DNA of 64,000 nt, taken from NCBI RefSeq assembly GCF_900142195.1, contig NZ_FRAB01000030.1:23684-87683 (forward strand), read 5' to 3'. The notes beneath the pieces were generated by a model. The model had not been told where the DNA came from. It was given only the letters and a program-made list of their open reading frames with translations, and did no database searches. The position numbers and the translations under genes are program-made. Below are positions 44,566-53,859 of the stretch, in pieces; position 1 is the stretch's first letter, and every line of letters begins with the position of its first letter. Origin of the DNA: Paraburkholderia terricola (GTDB lineage Bacteria > Pseudomonadota > Gammaproteobacteria > Burkholderiales > Burkholderiaceae).

Positions 44566-46356
44566 ATGAAGCCGATCCGCTACAGCATCGTTCCCAGCCA
44601 ACCCGCCGCCCATCTGTACGAAATCACCGTCACCGTCGCCGATCCCGATCCGGCCGGCCAGCGTTTCATGCTGCCGGTGTGGATTCCGGGCAGCTACATG
44701 GTGCGCGAGTTCGCGCGCAACATCGTCACGCTGCGCGCCTTCAACGAGGCGGGCCGCAAGGTGCGTGTCGAAAAGACCGACAAGCACACGTGGCGGGCCG
44801 CGCCGGTCAAAGGCGCGCTGACGCTGCGTTACGAGGTGTATGCGTGGGATCTGTCGGTGCGCGCGGCGCATCTCGACGATACGACGGGTTTCTTCAATGG
44901 CACGAGCGTGTTTCTCTCGCCGCTCGGCCACGAGGACGCGCCGTGCGTGGTCGACATCCAGAAGCCGGTAGGCGCCGCGTATCGCAACTGGCGCGTCGCC
45001 ACCGCGCTGCCGGAAGCGCGCGGCACGAAACGTTACGGCTTTGGCGAGTATCGCGCGCAGAACTACGATGATTTGATCGATCATCCGGTTACGCTCGGCG
45101 AGTTCGAGCTTGCCACCTTCAAGGCGCATGGCGTGCCGCACGACATCGTGATCGCCGGGCGCGTGGTCGGGCTGGACATGGCGCGGCTCTCCGCCGACCT
45201 CAAGCGCATCTGTGAAGCGCAGATTGCGTTGTTCGAGCCGAAGTCGAAGAAAGCGCCGGTCGACCGCTATGTCTTCATGACGCAGGCCGTCGCCGATGGT
45301 TATGGTGGGCTCGAACATCGCGCTTCGACCGCGTTGATCTGCAATCGCGGCGATCTGCCGGTGCAAGGCCGGGACGCGCTCACTGAAGGCTACCGGACCT
45401 ATCTCGGTCTGTGCAGCCACGAATACTTCCACACGTGGAATGTGAAGCGGATCAAGCCGGCCGTGTTCGCGCCGTACGATCTGAACGCGGAAAACTATAC
45501 GTCGCTGCTGTGGCTGTTCGAGGGCTTCACCTCGTACTACGACGATCTGATTCTCGTGCGCAGCGGCCTGATTTCGCCGGACGACTACCTCGGCATGCTC
45601 GGCAAGGTGATCGGCGGCGTGCAGCGCGGCAGTGGCCGCCTGAAGCAGACCGTCGCCGAAAGCTCGTTCGACGCGTGGGTCAAATACTATCGGCAGGACG
45701 AAAACGCGCCGAACGCGATCGTCAGCTACTACACCAAGGGCTCGCTCGTCGCGCTCGCGTTCGATCTGACGATCCGCGCGCAAACCGGCAACCGCAAATC
45801 GCTCGACGACGTGATGCGTCTGCTGTGGCAGCGTTTCGGCCGTGACTTTTATCGCGGCAAACCGGTGGGCGTCGAGGAAAGCGAGATCGAGGCGATTTTC
45901 GCCGAAGCGACCGGCGCGCAATTGGGCGAACTGTTCGCCGAAGCCGTGCACGGGACGCGCGATCTGCCGCTCGACGCGCTCTTCGAACCGTTCGGCGTGA
46001 CGCTCGCGCCCGATCTCGACAAGAACGGCAAACCGTCGCTCGGTGCGCGGGTGCGCGGCGGGGCGGATTGCACGCTGACGGCGGTTCACGACGGCAGCGC
46101 CGCGCAGAAAGCGGGCCTCTCGGCCGGCGACGTGCTGATCGCGCTCGACGGCCTGCGCGTGACCGGCTCGAATCTCGACGCGCTGCTGTCGCGCTATCTG
46201 CCCGGCGCAAAAGTGGAAATCCATGCCTTTCGCCGCGACGAACTGCGCGCCGCGCAAGTCAAGCTGGACGGGCCTGAGGCGACGCGCTACAAGCTCACGA
46301 TCAGCGACAGGCGGCCCGCCGCGCGCAAGGCCCGCGAGCGCTGGCTGGCAAGCTGA
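44566..46356 (+). CDS. M61 glycyl aminopeptidase family metallopeptidase with PDZ domain
   Basis: The 596-residue protein matches peptidase family M61: an N-terminal beta domain (1-180), the zinc motif H285-E-Y-F-H289 followed by TWNVKRIKP, the third ligand Glu in LWLFEGFTSYYDD (about residue 319), and a C-terminal PDZ domain (about 490-575; AAQKAGLSAGDVLIALDG). No signal peptide is evident, so it is probably cytosolic. Family members cleave N-terminal Gly or Ala. The start at 44566 is the first ATG beyond the terminator; no strong ribosome site is seen. Confidence 0.92.
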   Translation: MKPIRYSIVPSQPAAHLYEITVTVADPDPAGQRFMLPVWIPGSYMVREFARNIVTLRAFNEAGRKVRVEKTDKHTWRAAPVKGALTLRYEVYAWDLSVRAAHLDDTTGFFNGTSVFLSPLGHEDAPCVVDIQKPVGAAYRNWRVATALPEARGTKRYGFGEYRAQNYDDLIDHPVTLGEFELATFKAHGVPHDIVIAGRVVGLDMARLSADLKRICEAQIALFEPKSKKAPVDRYVFMTQAVADGYGGLEHRASTALICNRGDLPVQGRDALTEGYRTYLGLCSHEYFHTWNVKRIKPAVFAPYDLNAENYTSLLWLFEGFTSYYDDLILVRSGLISPDDYLGMLGKVIGGVQRGSGRLKQTVAESSFDAWVKYYRQDENAPNAIVSYYTKGSLVALAFDLTIRAQTGNRKSLDDVMRLLWQRFGRDFYRGKPVGVEESEIEAIFAEATGAQLGELFAEAVHGTRDLPLDALFEPFGVTLAPDLDKNGKPSLGARVRGGADCTLTAVHDGSAAQKAGLSAGDVLIALDGLRVTGSNLDALLSRYLPGAKVEIHAFRRDELRAAQVKLDGPEATRYKLTISDRRPAARKARERWLAS

Positions 46357-46395
46357 TCGTAATCCGTAGTGCCGTCAATCGGCGGCTGAGGGTGG

Positions 46396-46423
46396 CGGAT
46401 TGTTCTACCAGTGCAACAATCCG
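46396..46423. repeat. 9-bp inverted repeat upstream of azoR
   Basis: CGGATTGTT (46396-46404) pairs exactly with AACAATCCG (46415-46423) around a 10-base loop. It is 40 bases after the M61 stop and 88 bases before azoR, so it may be either a 3'-end hairpin or an operator for the azoreductase gene. Confidence 0.55.
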
Positions 46424-46510
46424 TCGCCTTTCAATGGCTTTTTCCCGGGTCGGTAAAAAAACACAATGGCTCCACTCGCGCAACACTGCGCGCCCCCACT
46501 GGAGTCAACC

Positions 46511-47107
46511 ATGACCACGATCCTGCAAATCAACTCGGCAGCCCGCTCGCAAGGCGCGAACTCGACGCTCCTCGTCAACGAACTCACCGCCAAGCTGCAA
46601 CAATCGAATCCGGGCGCGCAAGTCGTCGTCCGTAACCTGCAAGCCGAACCGCTGCCGCATCTCGACGACGCCGTGCTCGGCGCGTTCTTCACGCCCGCCG
46701 ACCAGCGCACGCCGGAGCAAGCCGCGATCGCCGCGCGCAGCGACGCGCTGATCGCCGAACTGCAAGCCGCCGACATCGTCGTGATCGGCGCGCCGATGTA
46801 CAACTTCGGCATCTCGTCGCAGCTCAAGACGTATTTCGACTTCATCGCACGCGCCGGCGTCACGTTCCAGTACACGGCGAACGGTCCTGAAGGTCTCGTG
46901 AAGGGTAAGAAGGTCTACGTCGTGTCGGCGCGCGGCGGCAAGTATCTGGGCACGCCGGGCGACAGCCAGACGCCGTATCTCAAGACCTTCCTCGCCTTCA
47001 TCGGCATGACCGACGTCAACTTCATCTACGCCGAAGGCCTGAACATGGGCCCGGACGCAGCCGGCGCCGCGCTGGCCGCCGCGCGCGAAGCGATTGCTGC
47101 CGCGTAA
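46511..47107 (+). CDS. azoR: FMN-dependent NADH-azoreductase
   Basis: The 198-residue flavodoxin-like protein has the AzoR marks: ILQINSAARSQGANS at the FMN phosphate site, GAPMYNFGISSQLKTYFDFIARAGVTF, and VVSARGGKY near residue 140. AzoR dimers reduce azo dyes and quinones with NADH and protect against thiol stress. A GGAG ribosome site precedes the ATG by 7 bases. A strong terminator follows. Confidence 0.95.
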   Translation: MTTILQINSAARSQGANSTLLVNELTAKLQQSNPGAQVVVRNLQAEPLPHLDDAVLGAFFTPADQRTPEQAAIAARSDALIAELQAADIVVIGAPMYNFGISSQLKTYFDFIARAGVTFQYTANGPEGLVKGKKVYVVSARGGKYLGTPGDSQTPYLKTFLAFIGMTDVNFIYAEGLNMGPDAAGAALAAAREAIAAA

Positions 47108-47156
47108 GCTGCGAGGGTTGCGCCGCTGCATGTGACCGCAGCGGCGAGGAATGAAG

Positions 47157-47191
47157 AAACGCCACGGAATACGAATTCCGTGGCGTTTTTT
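47157..47191. terminator. Terminator after azoR
   Basis: AAACGCCACGGAAT (47157-47170) pairs perfectly with ATTCCGTGGCGTTT (47175-47188) around ACGA, followed by T to 47191. It lies between the converging azoR and ung genes. Confidence 0.92.
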
Positions 47192-47244
47192 ATGCCTTCG
47201 AGGCGTTGGCCCGTGTCGCCGGCGCGAGTGGCATTCGTGAGCGC

Positions 47245-48069
47245 TTAAGCCAGCGTCTGCGCTTCGTCGGGCAAGCGCCAGTCGATCGGTTGGCGGCCGT
47301 GCTTCGCCAGATACTCGTTGGCCGCCGCGAAATGCCCGCAGCCGAGAAAGCCCCGATGCGCCGACAGCGGCGACGGATGCGGCGCTTCCAGCACGTAATG
47401 CGACTTGCCGCCGAGCAACGCGCGCTTGGCCTGCGCATGCGCGCCCCACAGCATGAACACGAGGCCGTCGTGGCGCATCGCCAGTTCGTGAATCAGCGTA
47501 TCCGTGCATTTCTCCCAGCCGCGTTTCGCGTGACTCGCGGCGGCATTGCGCTCGACGGTCAACACCGTGTTCAGCAACAGCACGCCTTGCCTGGCCCATG
47601 CGTCGAGGCAGCCGTGACGCGGCGGCTCGTAGCCGAGACTCGCGGCGATTTCCTTGAAGATGTTGCGCAGCGAGGGCGGCGGACGCACGGCGGGCGGCAC
47701 CGAAAACGCGAGTCCGTGAGCTTGCGGGGTGCCGCGGTCTTCGCCGTGGTAGGGGTCCTGGCCGAGGATGACGACTTTCACGTCGTCCGGGCTGGTGAGG
47801 CGCAATGCGCGGAACACGTCGGTGGGATAGACGGTTTTGCCGGCGGCGCGCTCACCGTCGACGAAACGGCATAGCGGCGCATAGGCGTCGCTTTCGATGA
47901 ACGGTTTGAGGTGCGCGCGCCATGCGGGAGGCAGGGCGTCGAATTGGGCTTCGAGCGTGGTCGTTGGCTGTGCGTGCGGCTGCGCGGTTGCGTTGGCCGG
48001 CGTGGCCGGAGCGTCGCCGAACAGCGAAGCCTGCGACGGCGTGGAGCGGGTGCGGGATGCGGAGGTCAT
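47245..48069 (-). CDS. ung: Uracil-DNA glycosylase (family 1)
   Basis: The 274-residue enzyme removes uracil from DNA to begin base-excision repair. The water-activating Asp105 is in VVILGQDPYHGE, and HPSPLSAHRGFLGCGHF carries the catalytic His and minor-groove loop. The first 45 residues are a low-complexity Ala/Pro/Thr tail with SLFGD, longer than in E. coli. The start at 48069 is chosen; another ATG lies 7 codons earlier. Confidence 0.96.
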   Translation of the reverse strand: MTSASRTRSTPSQASLFGDAPATPANATAQPHAQPTTTLEAQFDALPPAWRAHLKPFIESDAYAPLCRFVDGERAAGKTVYPTDVFRALRLTSPDDVKVVILGQDPYHGEDRGTPQAHGLAFSVPPAVRPPPSLRNIFKEIAASLGYEPPRHGCLDAWARQGVLLLNTVLTVERNAAASHAKRGWEKCTDTLIHELAMRHDGLVFMLWGAHAQAKRALLGGKSHYVLEAPHPSPLSAHRGFLGCGHFAAANEYLAKHGRQPIDWRLPDEAQTLA

Positions 48070-48139
48070 GGCGGGGAAGTGTCGCAGCAAACGCGTTGGG
48101 GCTCAAGGTGCGTTTGCCGTGCGGGTTTGTGTCGCGGAG

Positions 48140-48766
48140 TCAGCTCGCTCGCAATTGATAACCGCGTTGGGCCTTGCTGATGTCGTCGGGAGCGAGGCCG
48201 GCGACCTGCTTGCCGAGTTCCGCCGCCAGCGCGTGCAGTGCGGCTTCATCGCCGGATTTCAGTTCCAGCTCGATTTCGGAGATCGGCGCGCGGCGGAGTT
48301 CGCCGTTCACTTGAGCCAGAACGTCGCCCTGGTCGATCGCGGCCTCGACTTTCGATCCGTCGATCGCGACATGCCACAGCGTGCGCGTGAAATTCGTGCG
48401 GAACAGTTCGATCAGTTCCGGCGCAGCCTGGCGCAGCGCTTGCCCGGCGGCCGGCTCGTCGCACTCGTGCAGCAAGGCGTCGATCTCCAGCTTTTCGCCC
48501 GCCACGGGCATTTCCCATTCGTGCCGGCTGTGCAAACCACCCTTTGCGAGACCCACCGTCTTGAACGTTTGCAACCAGCCGTCCGGCGTATGCCGCAGAC
48601 GCAGCGCGCTTTTCGAACTGGCGAGCGTCAGCCGAGGCGTGTCGAAGTAAATATTCGACAGCTTGACCGCGCGGCCCGCTTCACCAGTGCGCTCGACGAA
48701 CCACTGCGTCGCCGCTTTCACCTGACTCGCCGGCAGCGCCAGCTTGATTTCGCGTTCCATGCCCAT
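48140..48766 (-). CDS. CYTH domain protein (inorganic triphosphatase type)
   Basis: The 208-residue protein begins MGMEREIKLAL with the ExExK signature (E4, E6, K8) of CYTH phosphatases, and continues with SNIYFDTPRLTLASSKSALRLRHTPDGW, the tunnel-forming strands that bind triphosphate. Members such as E. coli YgiF hydrolyse inorganic tripolyphosphate; no C-terminal CHAD domain is present. A GGAG ribosome site lies before the ATG. It follows trpC by about 40 bases. Confidence 0.9.
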   Translation of the reverse strand: MGMEREIKLALPASQVKAATQWFVERTGEAGRAVKLSNIYFDTPRLTLASSKSALRLRHTPDGWLQTFKTVGLAKGGLHSRHEWEMPVAGEKLEIDALLHECDEPAAGQALRQAAPELIELFRTNFTRTLWHVAIDGSKVEAAIDQGDVLAQVNGELRRAPISEIELELKSGDEAALHALAAELGKQVAGLAPDDISKAQRGYQLRAS

Positions 48767-48805
48767 GACGTGCTCCGCTACCTCTGCCGTGTGCCGACCC
48801 CGCGC

Positions 48806-49591
48806 CTAGAAAAACATCCGGGCCAGTTCCACGCCCGGTTCTTCCGCACGCATGAACGCCTCGCCGACGAGGAACGTATGCACGTCCATCGCCCGCAACC
48901 GGTCGACATCGACGCGCGACAGGATGCCCGATTCGGTGACGACGATGCGGTCGTCGGGAATCGATTCGAGCATGCCGATGGTCGTCTCGATCGACGTTTC
49001 GAAGGTGCGCAGATTGCGGTTGTTGATGCCGATCAGCGGCGTTTTCAGCGTGAGCGCTTCCATCAGTTCGCGGCTGTCGTGCACCTCGACCAGCACCGCG
49101 AGGCCCAGCGAATGCGCGAGCGCTTCGAGGTCCTGCATCTGCGAGGTAGCGAGCGCGGCGGCGATCAGCAGGATCGCGTCGGCGCCCATCGCGCGGGCTT
49201 CGACGATCTGGTACGGATCGACGATGAAGTCCTTGCGCAGCACCGGCAGGCCGCACGCGGCGCGCGCTTCCTGCAGATACGCGACGCTGCCCTTGAAGAA
49301 CTGCACGTCCGTGAGCACGGACAGGCAGGCCGCGCCGTGCTTCTCATACGAACGCGCGATCTCGGCCGGCACGAAGTGCTCGCGCAGCACGCCCTTCGAC
49401 GGGCTGGCCTTCTTCACTTCGGCGATCACCGCGGCGAGCCCCGCCGTGTGCTTCGCGCGCAATGCGCCGACGAAATCGCGGATATCGCGCGCCGACGCTT
49501 CGAGGCGCAGTTCTTCGAGCGGCGCGCTCTGTTCGGCCGCGCGCACTTCTTCGCGTTTGACCGCGATGATGCGGTCGAGGATGTCGCTCAT
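48806..49591 (-). CDS. trpC: Indole-3-glycerol phosphate synthase
   Basis: The 261-residue TIM-barrel enzyme catalyses the ring closure that makes indole-3-glycerol phosphate. Conserved parts are VIAEVKKASPSKGVLRE (with the catalytic Lys), LRKDFIVDPYQI, IGINNRNLRTFE and VTESGI. It is not fused to TrpF, unlike in E. coli. It ends the trpEGDC series, 10 bases after trpD. Confidence 0.97.
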   Translation of the reverse strand: MSDILDRIIAVKREEVRAAEQSAPLEELRLEASARDIRDFVGALRAKHTAGLAAVIAEVKKASPSKGVLREHFVPAEIARSYEKHGAACLSVLTDVQFFKGSVAYLQEARAACGLPVLRKDFIVDPYQIVEARAMGADAILLIAAALATSQMQDLEALAHSLGLAVLVEVHDSRELMEALTLKTPLIGINNRNLRTFETSIETTIGMLESIPDDRIVVTESGILSRVDVDRLRAMDVHTFLVGEAFMRAEEPGVELARMFF

Positions 49592-49601
49592 GAGTATCTC
49601 G

Positions 49602-50642
49602 CTACGAAAATGACTGCTTGAATTGCTGGGTGAAGCGGATCAGTTCGTCGACCTTCGCGCGCGCCTTGCCGCTGGCGATCGCTTCGCGTGCGAGCTGAAT
49701 GCCGTCCGCGATCGACGCGGCCACGTTCGCCGAATAGAGCGCCGTGCCCGCGTTCAGCGTGACGATTTCGCGCGCGACGCCCGGCTTGTTGTCGAGCGCT
49801 TCGAGCAGCATCACCTTGGATTCGGCGGCGTCGGCCACTTTCAGCGTGCGGTTCGACACCATCTGCATGCCGAAGTCCTCGGGATGAATCTCGTACTCGT
49901 GGATCTGGCCGTCGCGCAACTCGCCGACTTGCGTCGCCGCGCCGAGCGAGACTTCGTCCATGCCGTCCATGCCGTACACCACCAGCACATGCTTCGCGCC
50001 GAGGCGCTGCATCACGCGCACCTGAATGCCGACGAGGTCGGCATGAAATACGCCCATGAGCTGATTCGGCGCGCCGGCCGGATTGGTGAGCGGCCCGAGG
50101 ATGTTGAAGATGGTCCGCACGCCGAGTTCGCGGCGCACCGGCGCGATGTTCTTCATGGCCGGATGATGGTTCGGCGCGAACATGAAGCCCATGCCGGTTT
50201 CCGCGATCGACGCCGCCACCTGTTCCGGCTGCAGGTCGATATTCACGCCGAGCGCCTCGAGCACGTCCGCGCTGCCCGACTTGCTCGACACGCCGCGATT
50301 GCCGTGCTTCGCAACCCTGGCGCCCGCCGCGGCGGAGACGAACATGGTCGCCGTGGAAATGTTGAAGGTGTGCGAGCCGTCGCCGCCGGTGCCGACGATA
50401 TCGACGAAATTCGAGTTGTCCTGCACCTCGACGTGCCGGGCAAATTCTCGCATCACCGTGGCGGCGGCGGTGATTTCGCCGATGGTCTCTTTTTTGACGC
50501 GCAAGCCGGTGATGATCGCCGCCGACATCACGGGCGAGAGTTCGCCGCGCATGATGAGCCGCATCAGATGCAGCATTTCGTCGTGGAAAATCTCGCGGTG
50601 CTCGATGGTCCGTTGCAGCGCTTCCTGGGGCGTAATCGACAT
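49602..50642 (-). CDS. trpD: Anthranilate phosphoribosyltransferase
   Basis: The 346-residue enzyme joins anthranilate to PRPP. The PRPP/Mg motif is VGTGGDGSHTFNISTATMFV (about 80-99), followed by KHGNRGVSSKSGSADVLEALG. The start at 50642 (MSITPQEALQ) is standard; a start 7 codons upstream is possible. It lies 17 bases after trpG and is not fused to the amidotransferase domain. Confidence 0.97.
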   Translation of the reverse strand: MSITPQEALQRTIEHREIFHDEMLHLMRLIMRGELSPVMSAAIITGLRVKKETIGEITAAATVMREFARHVEVQDNSNFVDIVGTGGDGSHTFNISTATMFVSAAAGARVAKHGNRGVSSKSGSADVLEALGVNIDLQPEQVAASIAETGMGFMFAPNHHPAMKNIAPVRRELGVRTIFNILGPLTNPAGAPNQLMGVFHADLVGIQVRVMQRLGAKHVLVVYGMDGMDEVSLGAATQVGELRDGQIHEYEIHPEDFGMQMVSNRTLKVADAAESKVMLLEALDNKPGVAREIVTLNAGTALYSANVAASIADGIQLAREAIASGKARAKVDELIRFTQQFKQSFS

Positions 50643-50659
50643 GATGTCGTCTCTCTTCA

Positions 50660-51253
<594 letters not shown>

Positions 51254-51266
51254 GGTCTGTCTCCGG

Positions 51267-52760
51267 TCAGAAGTCGCTGTCGAGGCCGTCTTGCACCTGC
51301 TCGGCGGCGCGCAGCACCGCGCGCGCCTTGTTCTCGGTCTCTTGCCATTCGGACTCGGGCACGGAATCCGCGACCACGCCCGCCGCCGCCTGAACATACA
51401 GATTGCCGTTGGCGATCACGCCGGTGCGGATCGTGATGGCCAGATCCATCTCGCCGGTGAACGACAGGTAGCCGACCGCACCGCCGTACAGGCCGCGCTT
51501 CACGGGTTCGAGTTCGTCGATCAGTTCCATCGCGCGGACCTTCGGCGCACCCGACAGCGTGCCGGCCGGGAAGGTGGCGCGCAGCACGTCGAAATTGGTG
51601 GTGCCGGGTTTCAGCTTGCCTTCCACCGAGCTTACGATGTGCTGCACGTGCGAGTACTTTTCGATCACCATCTTGTCGGTGACGACCACCGAGCCTATCT
51701 GCGCGATGCGGCCCACGTCGTTGCGCGCGAGGTCGATCAGCATGACGTGCTCGGCGATTTCCTTCGGATCGTTCAGGAGTTCGGTGGCGAGTTCGGCGTC
51801 GCGTTCCGGCGTGTTGCCGCGCGGACGCGTGCCGGCGAGCGGCCGGATCGTGACGATGCGGTCCTCGCCGCGCTTTTCCTGGCGCACCAGGATTTCCGGC
51901 GACGCGCCGACCACATGGAAGTCGCCGAAGTTGTAGAAGTACATATACGGCGACGGATTCAGCGAGCGCAGCGCGCGATACAACGAGAGCGGATTGTCGC
52001 GGTATGGTTTGGTCAGACGTTGGCCGACCTGCACCTGCATCAACTCGCCCGCGGCGATGTATTCCTTCGCCTTGCGCACGGCGGTCAGATAGTCGTCTTT
52101 CGCGAATTCGCGGTAGGTGTCGGTGCGCACGCTCGCCGACGTGACCGGCGGCTGCACGGTCGTGCGCAAACGCTGGCGCAATTCACGCAGACGCTGCCTG
52201 GCCTTCGTGTATGCCTCGGGCTGCGTCGGGTCGGCGTAGACCACGAGGTACAGCTTGCCCGCGAGGTTATCGATCACCGCGACTTCCTCAGTGAGCAGCA
52301 ACTGGATGTCGGGGAGGTTCAGATCGTCTTTCGGCGCGGTATGCGCAAGCTTCTTCTCGATGTAGCGCACCGCGTCATAGCCGAAGTAACCCGCGAGGCC
52401 GCCCGCGAAACGCGGCAGCCCCGGGCGCTGCGCCACCTTGAAGCGCCCCTGGAATTGCTGGATGAATTCGAGCGGATCGCCCTCGTGCGTTTCGACCACC
52501 TTGCCGTCGCGCACCACCTCCGACACGCCGTTGCGGGTGCGCAGTAGCGTGCGCGCCGGCAATCCGATGAACGAATAGCGGCCGAAGCGCTCGCCGCCCA
52601 CCACCGATTCCAGCAGAAACGAGTTGGCGCCGTTGCGCTCGCTCTGCGCGAGCTTCAGGTACAGCGAAAGCGGCGTTTCGAGGTCGGCGAGCGCCTCGGC
52701 GATCAGCGGAATGCGGTTGAAGCCCTCGTTGGCGAGGGACTGGAATTCGAGTTCGGTCAT
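51267..52760 (-). CDS. trpE: Anthranilate synthase component I
   Basis: The 497-residue enzyme turns chorismate into anthranilate. The feedback site element LLESVVGGERFGRYSFIG lies near residues 48-65, and the catalytic domain shows RPLAGTRPRG and GTLSGAPKVRAMELIDELE. It is the first structural gene of trpEGDC. Upstream, between it and gph, lies a short Trp-rich ORF with hairpins that may attenuate transcription. The start at 52760 begins MTELEFQSLAN. Confidence 0.97.
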   Translation of the reverse strand: MTELEFQSLANEGFNRIPLIAEALADLETPLSLYLKLAQSERNGANSFLLESVVGGERFGRYSFIGLPARTLLRTRNGVSEVVRDGKVVETHEGDPLEFIQQFQGRFKVAQRPGLPRFAGGLAGYFGYDAVRYIEKKLAHTAPKDDLNLPDIQLLLTEEVAVIDNLAGKLYLVVYADPTQPEAYTKARQRLRELRQRLRTTVQPPVTSASVRTDTYREFAKDDYLTAVRKAKEYIAAGELMQVQVGQRLTKPYRDNPLSLYRALRSLNPSPYMYFYNFGDFHVVGASPEILVRQEKRGEDRIVTIRPLAGTRPRGNTPERDAELATELLNDPKEIAEHVMLIDLARNDVGRIAQIGSVVVTDKMVIEKYSHVQHIVSSVEGKLKPGTTNFDVLRATFPAGTLSGAPKVRAMELIDELEPVKRGLYGGAVGYLSFTGEMDLAITIRTGVIANGNLYVQAAAGVVADSVPESEWQETENKARAVLRAAEQVQDGLDSDF

Positions 52761-52969
52761 GTTCCGATCCTGTTCGTAGGTCCGGCGGCAGCGTGCGTCG
52801 GACAAAGCGGGGCATTGCGCGGCCGGTCAGCCGTTCGTTCGACGTTTCGATACGATGATACCGACCGGCGCGAGTTTCCCATCGACGCGTGCAGCGAATG
52901 TCAGCGCACAGATGTACTTTGCGGGTACACGCGGGCTGAATCAACCGGTGCAGCGAAACAAGACGATGG

Positions 52970-53025
52970 AAAAAAACGCGTGAGCGCAGCGAAGTAAAAA
53001 ACGGTTGCCGAAGACGAACTTCAGC
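52970..53025 (-). promoter_or_regulatory. Candidate trp attenuator terminators upstream of trpE
   Basis: Read on the minus strand, GCTGAAG pairs with CTTCGGC (53025-53007, 5-base loop), flanked by GGT and ACC that can extend the stem, then G and six T (53001-52996). A second smaller hairpin leads into seven T at 52976-52970. Just before it, CCTC/GAGG (53040-53029) forms a competing hairpin whose 3' arm shares the GGT. From here to the trpE ATG (about 210 bases) I see nothing further. Confidence 0.5.
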
Positions 53026-53040
53026 GTACCTCAGAGGAGG

Positions 53041-53115
53041 TTAGCGCGACCAGCGACGCCAGGGCCAGGCTCCCCGGTCGATGCTAATCAGACTCCGTTT
53101 TTTATTCAGAAACAT
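53041..53115 (-). CDS. Candidate trp operon leader peptide
   Basis: This 24-codon ORF starts 16 bases after the gph stop and ends upstream of trpE. Its last ten residues are GAWPWRRWSR, with Trp at 17, 19 and 22 in one short stretch, which is what a ribosome-stalling trp leader peptide looks like. The stop codon lies in the 3' arm of a hairpin (53041-53051 with 53076-53087) and is followed by the hairpins of the candidate attenuator. Against it: no good ribosome site is visible before the ATG. Too short for routine gene callers. Confidence 0.5.
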   Translation of the reverse strand: MFLNKKRSLISIDRGAWPWRRWSR

Positions 53116-53131
53116 GAGGATGAGGGACTTT

Positions 53132-53848
53132 TCAAGTCGTGGATTGGTGCGCTGCGATTGCCTTGGCGGCCTCCAGCAGCGAGGCAACTATACCATCGGA
53201 TTTTATTGTTTGTATAGCTTGGCCGTGGTTGTAGCCGTATGGCACGGTAAGCGTTGCCATGCCCGCCGCGCGGCCCGCGAGCGCATCGTTTTCGGAGTCG
53301 CCGATCGCGACCGTGGCTTGCGGTTCGACGCCGAGTTGCGCCGCGGCCGTGAGCATGGGTAGCGGGTCCGGCTTCTTTTTCGGCAAGCTGTCGCCGCCCA
53401 GCACGACGCTGAAATACTGGCTGAGCCCGTACTGCCGCAGCAAGTCGACCGCGAACCGGTGCGGCTTGTTGGTCACGCAGGCGAGTTTGAGGCCGGCGTC
53501 GCGCATGGCGATCAGGCCGGCTTCGACGTCGGAATACAAGCGCGTATGCAGAACGTTGATCTTCGCGTACTCCGCCTGATAGAGCGCGAGCGCCTCGTCG
53601 AAGCGGTCCTGTGCGTGGGCCGTTTCGAAACGCGGCGCGAGCACGCTGCGGATCAGATGCTCCGAACCCTTGCCGACATAACCGACCACTTCCTCGCGCG
53701 AGGTTTCGAGTGCGTCGAGTTGCGCGAGCATGCCGTTCAGGCCGGCGGTGAAATCGTCCGCGGTGTCGACCATCGTGCCGTCGAGGTCGATGATCGCGGC
53801 TTGCAGGCGCGGGCCGGTGAACGCCGGGGCGGGAAACGGAGCAGTCAT
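53132..53848 (-). CDS. gph: Phosphoglycolate phosphatase
   Basis: The 238-residue HAD hydrolase has motif I IDLDGTMVDTADDF, motif II VTNKPH, the Lys of KKKPDPLPML and motif IV IGDSENDALAGRAAGM. It removes phosphoglycolate formed during DNA repair or oxygenase activity. The order rpe-gph-trpE is shared by Pseudomonas and other beta/gamma-proteobacteria. Its end lies 16 bases from the candidate trp leader ORF. Confidence 0.93.
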   Translation of the reverse strand: MTAPFPAPAFTGPRLQAAIIDLDGTMVDTADDFTAGLNGMLAQLDALETSREEVVGYVGKGSEHLIRSVLAPRFETAHAQDRFDEALALYQAEYAKINVLHTRLYSDVEAGLIAMRDAGLKLACVTNKPHRFAVDLLRQYGLSQYFSVVLGGDSLPKKKPDPLPMLTAAAQLGVEPQATVAIGDSENDALAGRAAGMATLTVPYGYNHGQAIQTIKSDGIVASLLEAAKAIAAHQSTT

Positions 53849-53859
53849 GGCGGCGGGTT

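Noticed and set aside
44521..46257. A 578-codon minus-strand frame opposite the M61 peptidase
   Set aside because: The plus strand carries an intact HEYFH zinc site and PDZ domain; the antisense product is low-complexity Arg/His.
47897..49621. A 574-codon plus-strand frame across ung, CYTH and trpC
   Set aside because: It is antisense to three clear genes and has no recognisable domain.
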